A DNA stretch of 19,063 bases, taken from NCBI GenBank assembly GCA_030765525.1, contig JAVCCK010000024.1, positions 1 to 19,063 of the forward strand, given 5' to 3'. Within the stretch, counting starts at the first letter, position 1. Each line of letters begins with the position of its first letter. Positions 14,547 through 19,063 of the stretch are shown one piece after another. A program made the position numbers and the translations under genes. The notes under the pieces are model-generated. The model made no database searches. It saw only the letters and a program-made list of their open reading frames with translations, and was not told where the DNA came from. The stretch comes from Candidatus Lernaella stagnicola. GTDB lineage: Bacteria; Lernaellota; Lernaellaia; Lernaellales; Lernaellaceae.

Positions 14547-15812
14547 ATGTCGCATCCGATCGAAGACGCTTTTGCCGCCGCTTGCGAACGTTACGACATG
14601 TACGGCGTCGATGTAGAGGCTGCGCTGGAGGCCTTGGGGTGCGTTTCGTTATCTCTGCCTTGCTGGCAGGGCGATGACGGCGCCGGCTTCGAGACGCTGG
14701 ATGACCCGTCGGCCCGCAGCGGGATCGCCGTGAGCCCCGCGTTTCCGGGCCGAGCGCGGACCATTGATGAACTGCGCGCCGATTTGCAGGCGGCCCTGGC
14801 GCTGATCCCCGGCCGCCATCGCCTCAACCTGCACGCCATTTATGGCGATTTCGGCGGCAAACCCGTCGCCCGCAATGAGATCCTGCCGGAGCATTATCAA
14901 AGCTGGGTGGATTGGGCTGCCGCCTCCCACCTGGGGCTCGACTTCAATAGCACCTGTTTTTCGCATCCGATGGCAGACTCGGGTTTCACGCTCAGCAGCC
15001 CGCAAGACCAGGTCCGCCGCTTCTGGATCGAGCATGTCCGCCGTTGCCGCGAAATCGGTGCTTGGATGGGCCGCGAACTGGGGACGCCGAGCCTGCACAA
15101 TCTGTCGATTCCCGACGGCTCGAAGGAATCACCGGTCACCCGATTTCAACACCGCGCGACATTGCGCGACAGCCTCGACGAAATCTTCGCCACCGAGCAT
15201 CCGGCGGAACACCTAAAAGACAGCATCGAGAGCAAACGATACGGACTGGGCAGCGAATCGTTTGTGGTCGGCTCGCACGAGTTTTACGTCAGCTGGGCCG
15301 CGGGCAAGCAGGTGATGCCGTGCCTGGACATGGGCCATATGCATCCCGCCGAATCGGTGGCGGACAGAATTTCGACCCTGCTGCAATTTCACGATCGACT
15401 GGCCCTCCATCTCAGCCGCGACGTTCATTGGAACAGCGATCACGTGGTCACTCAGAATGACGAACTGATCGACGCGATGCAGGAAATCGTCCGGGCCGGA
15501 GCGCTGGCGCGCATACATTTTGCCCTGGATTTTTTCGACAACACCATCAACCGCGTCGGGGCGTGGGTGATCGGCGCGCGAGCCACGCTCAAGGCGCTGC
15601 TGTTCGCGCTGCTCGAGCCGTTGGAGCTGTTGGGCGAGTTGGAAGAGGCGGGAGATTATTTCGCCAGGCTGGCCACCATCGAGGAAGTGAAATTGCTGCC
15701 GTTCGGCGCCGTGTGGGAATACTACTGCCATTCGTTGGACGTGCCCGACGGCTTCCAGTGGCTCACGACAATTCGCGCGTACGAAGACCGAGTCCTGCGC
15801 AAGCGCCGGTAA
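14547..15812 (+). CDS. rhaA: L-rhamnose isomerase
   Basis: The protein has 421 aa, against 419 for E. coli RhaA, and can be recognised along its whole length: CWQGDD near the start, RLNLHAIY, LGLDFNSTCFSHP, GTPSLHNLSIPDG, ESKRYGLGSESFVVGSHEFY, CLDMGHMHP, HWNSDHVV, then a stretch ending INRVGAWVIGAR. The metal-binding Glu, Asp and His residues of the TIM barrel are in these motifs. It converts L-rhamnose to L-rhamnulose in the cytosol using divalent metal ions, the first step of rhamnose breakdown. The start is the ATG at 14547, with GGAG 8 nt upstream; the open frame reaches back to 14454, but the N-terminus MSHPIEDAFAAACERY aligns with RhaA from here. No rhamnulokinase, aldolase, transporter or regulator is next to it, so it is isolated from a rha operon. 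Confidence 0.96.
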   Translation: MSHPIEDAFAAACERYDMYGVDVEAALEALGCVSLSLPCWQGDDGAGFETLDDPSARSGIAVSPAFPGRARTIDELRADLQAALALIPGRHRLNLHAIYGDFGGKPVARNEILPEHYQSWVDWAAASHLGLDFNSTCFSHPMADSGFTLSSPQDQVRRFWIEHVRRCREIGAWMGRELGTPSLHNLSIPDGSKESPVTRFQHRATLRDSLDEIFATEHPAEHLKDSIESKRYGLGSESFVVGSHEFYVSWAAGKQVMPCLDMGHMHPAESVADRISTLLQFHDRLALHLSRDVHWNSDHVVTQNDELIDAMQEIVRAGALARIHFALDFFDNTINRVGAWVIGARATLKALLFALLEPLELLGELEEAGDYFARLATIEEVKLLPFGAVWEYYCHSLDVPDGFQWLTTIRAYEDRVLRKRR

Positions 15813-15864
15813 CGGTTGGATTCGCGTGCGACTCACCCAATTACGATCAGGCCTGATCCAGACG

Positions 15865-16046
15865 ATTGATCGGCGCGTCTCCTCCCGATTCCGTTCAAAA
15901 ATGAAGCTGATGAAATACGTCACGTCGGACAACTCGATGACACCTTGGCCGAAACGCTCAAAGTGTTCGGTCATTGCCAGGTAACGCATCACTAAATGCC
16001 GCGTGAGACGTAATTCGATGTAACCAAGCGTATGTCGATTGCCGAT
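15865..16046 (-). pseudogene. Remnant resembling the C-terminus of an ABC-2 type permease
   Basis: A minus-strand frame open from a TAG at 16047-16049 reads NRHTLGYIELRLTRHLV, then HFERFGQGVIELSDVTYFIS. The HFxxFxxGVIxLxDVxYxxS pattern is typical of the region before the last membrane helix of GldF/GldG-type ABC-2 permeases. The final hydrophobic helix is missing; the frame continues into sequence antisense to rhaA. It is a fragment next to att C. The rest of 15813-16055 shows nothing else. The assignment is tentative. Confidence 0.35.
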
Positions 16047-16081
16047 CTACGTGCTCAAAAAGCGATGCAATTACGGTAAGG

Positions 16082-16145
16082 TGCCGGATTCACGGCGTTT
16101 TACGGCTTGTAAAACTGTCAGTTCGATTCCCATCCACTTCCGCCA
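16082..16145 (+). repeat. Diverged copy of the element right end
   Basis: From TGCCGG to CCA this segment is 64 nt long, the same as the matching part of copy A (852-915). It shares TGCCGGA-TCACGGC at the start and the 24-nt tRNA end, but is clearly diverged between. It is therefore a more distant member of the repeat family seen at 747-915 and 4174-4342. Confidence 0.6.
16122..16145 (+). other. tRNA-Sec 3'-end fragment, putative att site C
   Basis: This is the third identical 24-nt tRNA-Sec-like 3' end. GGGTTACGGG begins 12 nt after the CCA, at the same distance as after att A. The bases 5' of it do not form a tRNA body, so this too is a fragment and not the functional selC gene. Confidence 0.7.
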
Positions 16146-16159
16146 GATTTCTCTAGGGG

Positions 16160-16421
16160 TTACGGGCGCTTGTCGTTGGCGGTGACCGCCAAACCCTTTT
16201 GCTTGAACATGAAGCCGACGACCGAGGAGCCAGAAAAGAGGTTGGCCACGGCGCGCGTGTCGTCAGGCGTGTTTTTCCAGATAGGCGATTAGCTTCTGCT
16301 TGGAGCCGATGAAATTGGTGACATAACGCCGCTGCTCCTCTGCAGCCTGAGCGGAAAGTTCCTCATCCCCGCAAAGCGAAAGCCCAGCTTCGGCCTCCAG
16401 CAGGAAGGAGAGTTTTTCCAT
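16160..16421 (-). pseudogene. Frameshifted, truncated D12-class DNA adenine methyltransferase
   Basis: From the ATG at 16421 the frame reads to TNFIGSKQKLIAYLEKHA and stops at a TGA (16263-16265). One base further, the next frame continues PDDTRAVANLFSGSSVVGFM, then FKQKGLAVTANDKRP, ending in a TAA at 16160. IGSKxKL and the NLFSGSSVVGF motif are the first two motifs of D12 (Dam-like) adenine methyltransferases, the latter binding S-adenosylmethionine. The catalytic DPPY motif and the C-terminal half are missing. The gene is thus broken by a frameshift and cut off close to att C (16145), presumably by the integration or deletion that formed this junction. Confidence 0.65.
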
Positions 16422-16477
16422 GTCCGTTTGCAGCCCCACGCTCGCTCCACCCGTCGAGAGCCTCCGGGTCGGACGAC

Positions 16478-16530
16478 AAAACAAAAGCCCCGGCGAAGCG
16501 GGCGTGTTTCATCCCAACTTCACCGGGGCT
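16478..16530 (-). terminator. Rho-independent terminator
   Basis: On the minus strand AGCCCCGGTGAAG (16530 downward) pairs with CTTCGCCGGGGCT (ending at 16486): 13 bp with one G-T pair and an 18-nt loop. TTTTGTTTTGT follows. It sits 37 bp after the stop of the small ORF at 16567-16698. Confidence 0.75.
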
Positions 16531-16566
16531 CGATGGTTTCGACGACCCCGAAGGTCTATGCGAATG

Positions 16567-16698
16567 TCACAGGTCTTCTGGTTTTAAGCTCCGTTCGACC
16601 CTGATGTTGCAGACCCGGCCATTCTGAAAACTCAGCGTTAGCGTCCCGAAGAACCCTTCCGCCACGAGCTTTTCAATGAATGCGAACAGCTTCTTCAT
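16567..16698 (-). CDS. 43-aa DUF2292/YezD-like small protein
   Basis: The ATG at 16698 opens MKKLFAFIEKLVAEGFFGTL, followed by SFQNGRVCNIRVERSLKPED and a TGA at 16567. The layout, a short helix and then FGTLTLxFQxGRVxxIxVE, resembles the small DUF2292 (YezD-type) proteins of unknown function (YGxVTxxVxDGRVVxIExxE). No strong Shine-Dalgarno is visible. A good terminator lies just downstream, which supports a real transcription unit. Confidence 0.6.
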   Translation of the reverse strand: MKKLFAFIEKLVAEGFFGTLTLSFQNGRVCNIRVERSLKPEDL

Positions 16699-16937
16699 AG
16701 AGGCAGAATATGGGACAGCGTCCTGCTTAACAAGATGGTGAGGTGTGCGAAAATATCGAAAAAAATTGCGACGAAAGGCACTAAAAAAGAATTTTTCTAT
16801 TGTCCCAGTCTTGATTTAAGTCTGGCGATGAATTTATCGGCATACCGAGCAGACGCCGTCTTTTCAACTACCCCTTGCTACTATGAGGTCTGCTTGCTGT
16901 TCCTTGAAGATGTGCTCTTTGCGTCACCTAAACTACT
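16699..16937 (+). other. AT-rich gap without a supported gene
   Basis: A 68-codon plus-strand frame at 16735-16941 lacks a ribosome-binding site and any recognisable domain, and base composition is irregular. I see nothing functional here; it separates the DUF2292-like ORF from the ankyrin-like ORF. Confidence 0.3.
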
Positions 16938-17346
16938 TTAAGACTGTTCTGAAGCCACGGAATTGTAGTACTTCAAAATCGTCTGCTGGATTTCCGACGC
17001 AGGAACACCTGGGCGGCTGAGCACGAACTCCGCGGCCGGGGTGTGGTTCGCCGCCGCAATGTGCGCTACCGTCACCCCTTGAAGGACCATGAGTGAGTAT
17101 GTCTTCTTGTTTTTTAAGGCCTTCAGGGCTGCGAGCTCATGTTGCTGTACAGCGATGTGGGCCACTGTTGCACCCGCGGGAAGCGCGAGCGAGTAAATTT
17201 CTGGCTTGTCCAAAGGCTGTAGCGCCGCCGACTCGAAACGTGCAACAGCTTCATGTGCTACCGTCCAGCCTGCTGTATCGGTGACGCTGTTGCGAGGGGT
17301 TGGGCGTATCTGTGACAACAGTTACTGATTCATTTTCTTCAGGCAT
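16938..17346 (-). pseudogene. Ankyrin-like repeat protein with a probable frameshift
   Basis: The main frame (TTG at 17318 to TAA at 16938) encodes three ankyrin-like units with a shared core: GWTVAHEAVARFESAAL, GATVAHIAVQQHELAALKAL and GVTVAHIAAANHTPAAEFVL. Such repeats bind other proteins. The natural start is probably the ATG at 17346 (MPEENESVTVVTDTPNP), which has an AAAGGTG Shine-Dalgarno 8 nt upstream but is one base out of frame with the repeats; the shift would fall around 17290-17300, near a C-rich run. Either the gene is broken or the assembly has an indel. Without that shift a 126-aa protein from TTG remains possible, but TTG has no ribosome-binding site. Confidence 0.5.
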
Positions 17347-17400
17347 CAGTTAACACCTTTTCAGTCCTCGAATCCCAGTAACGCTGCCTATTTGTCCGGT

Positions 17401-19063
<1,663 letters not shown>

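Noticed and set aside
16176-16192. Perfect palindrome TTGGCGGT-G-ACCGCCAA as an operator
   Set aside because: It lies inside the coding remnant of the methyltransferase and has no promoter next to it, so chance or a codon effect is as likely.

Overview
The window looks like one stretch of an uncultivated, GC-rich bacterium, probably of a deltaproteobacterial or related lineage. This rests on family-level resemblance only: a secreted enzyme with a long Asp/Asn linker, a DUF1566-type diversified protein, and a Wsp-type chemosensory operon. No rRNA or intact tRNA is present, so the placement is weak.

The left part (1-4516) is a patchwork of mobile-DNA debris. It starts with the 3' end of a DUF1566 (Lcl-type) gene whose last ~30 codons look like the variable repeat of a diversity-generating retroelement (DGR). 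Two hairpins, a truncated Avd-like gene and a broken XRE-type regulator follow. Next come an AbiEi-type antitoxin pseudogene, an unassigned fragment, an AT-rich pair of overlapping genes of unknown function (2064-3658), a gene broken by an in-frame TGA, and a transposase tail. A 24-nt sequence that reads as the 3' end of a selenocysteine tRNA (T-loop, T-stem 3' strand, 8-nt acceptor 3' strand, G, CCA) occurs three times in direct orientation (892-915, 4319-4342, 16122-16145). The first two copies end a 169-bp direct repeat. The simplest reading is serial integration of elements at selC, with the intact tRNA gene to the left of the window.

The core (4641-13241, minus strand) is a compact seven-gene operon in the order of the Pseudomonas wsp cluster: receptor (WspA-like), CheW (WspB-like), CheR-TPR (WspC-like), CheW with an N-terminal Cys module (WspD-like), CheA-REC hybrid (WspE-like), CheB (WspF-like), and an output protein. 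The output protein has a WspR-like receiver, but the GGDEF cyclase is replaced by a histidine-kinase core. The system may therefore feed a phosphorelay instead of c-di-GMP. A divergent pair, a HEAT-repeat protein and a stand-alone receiver (13518-14231), could be the downstream partners (inference). A full-length L-rhamnose isomerase gene (rhaA) follows at 14547-15812.

The right part (15865-19063) holds more remnants (an ABC-2 permease-like tail, a frameshifted D12-type DNA adenine methyltransferase), a 43-aa DUF2292/YezD-like ORF with a good terminator, an ankyrin-like ORF with a probable frameshift, and the C-terminal 553 residues of a secreted glycoside hydrolase joined to an Asp/Asn-only linker that runs off the window.
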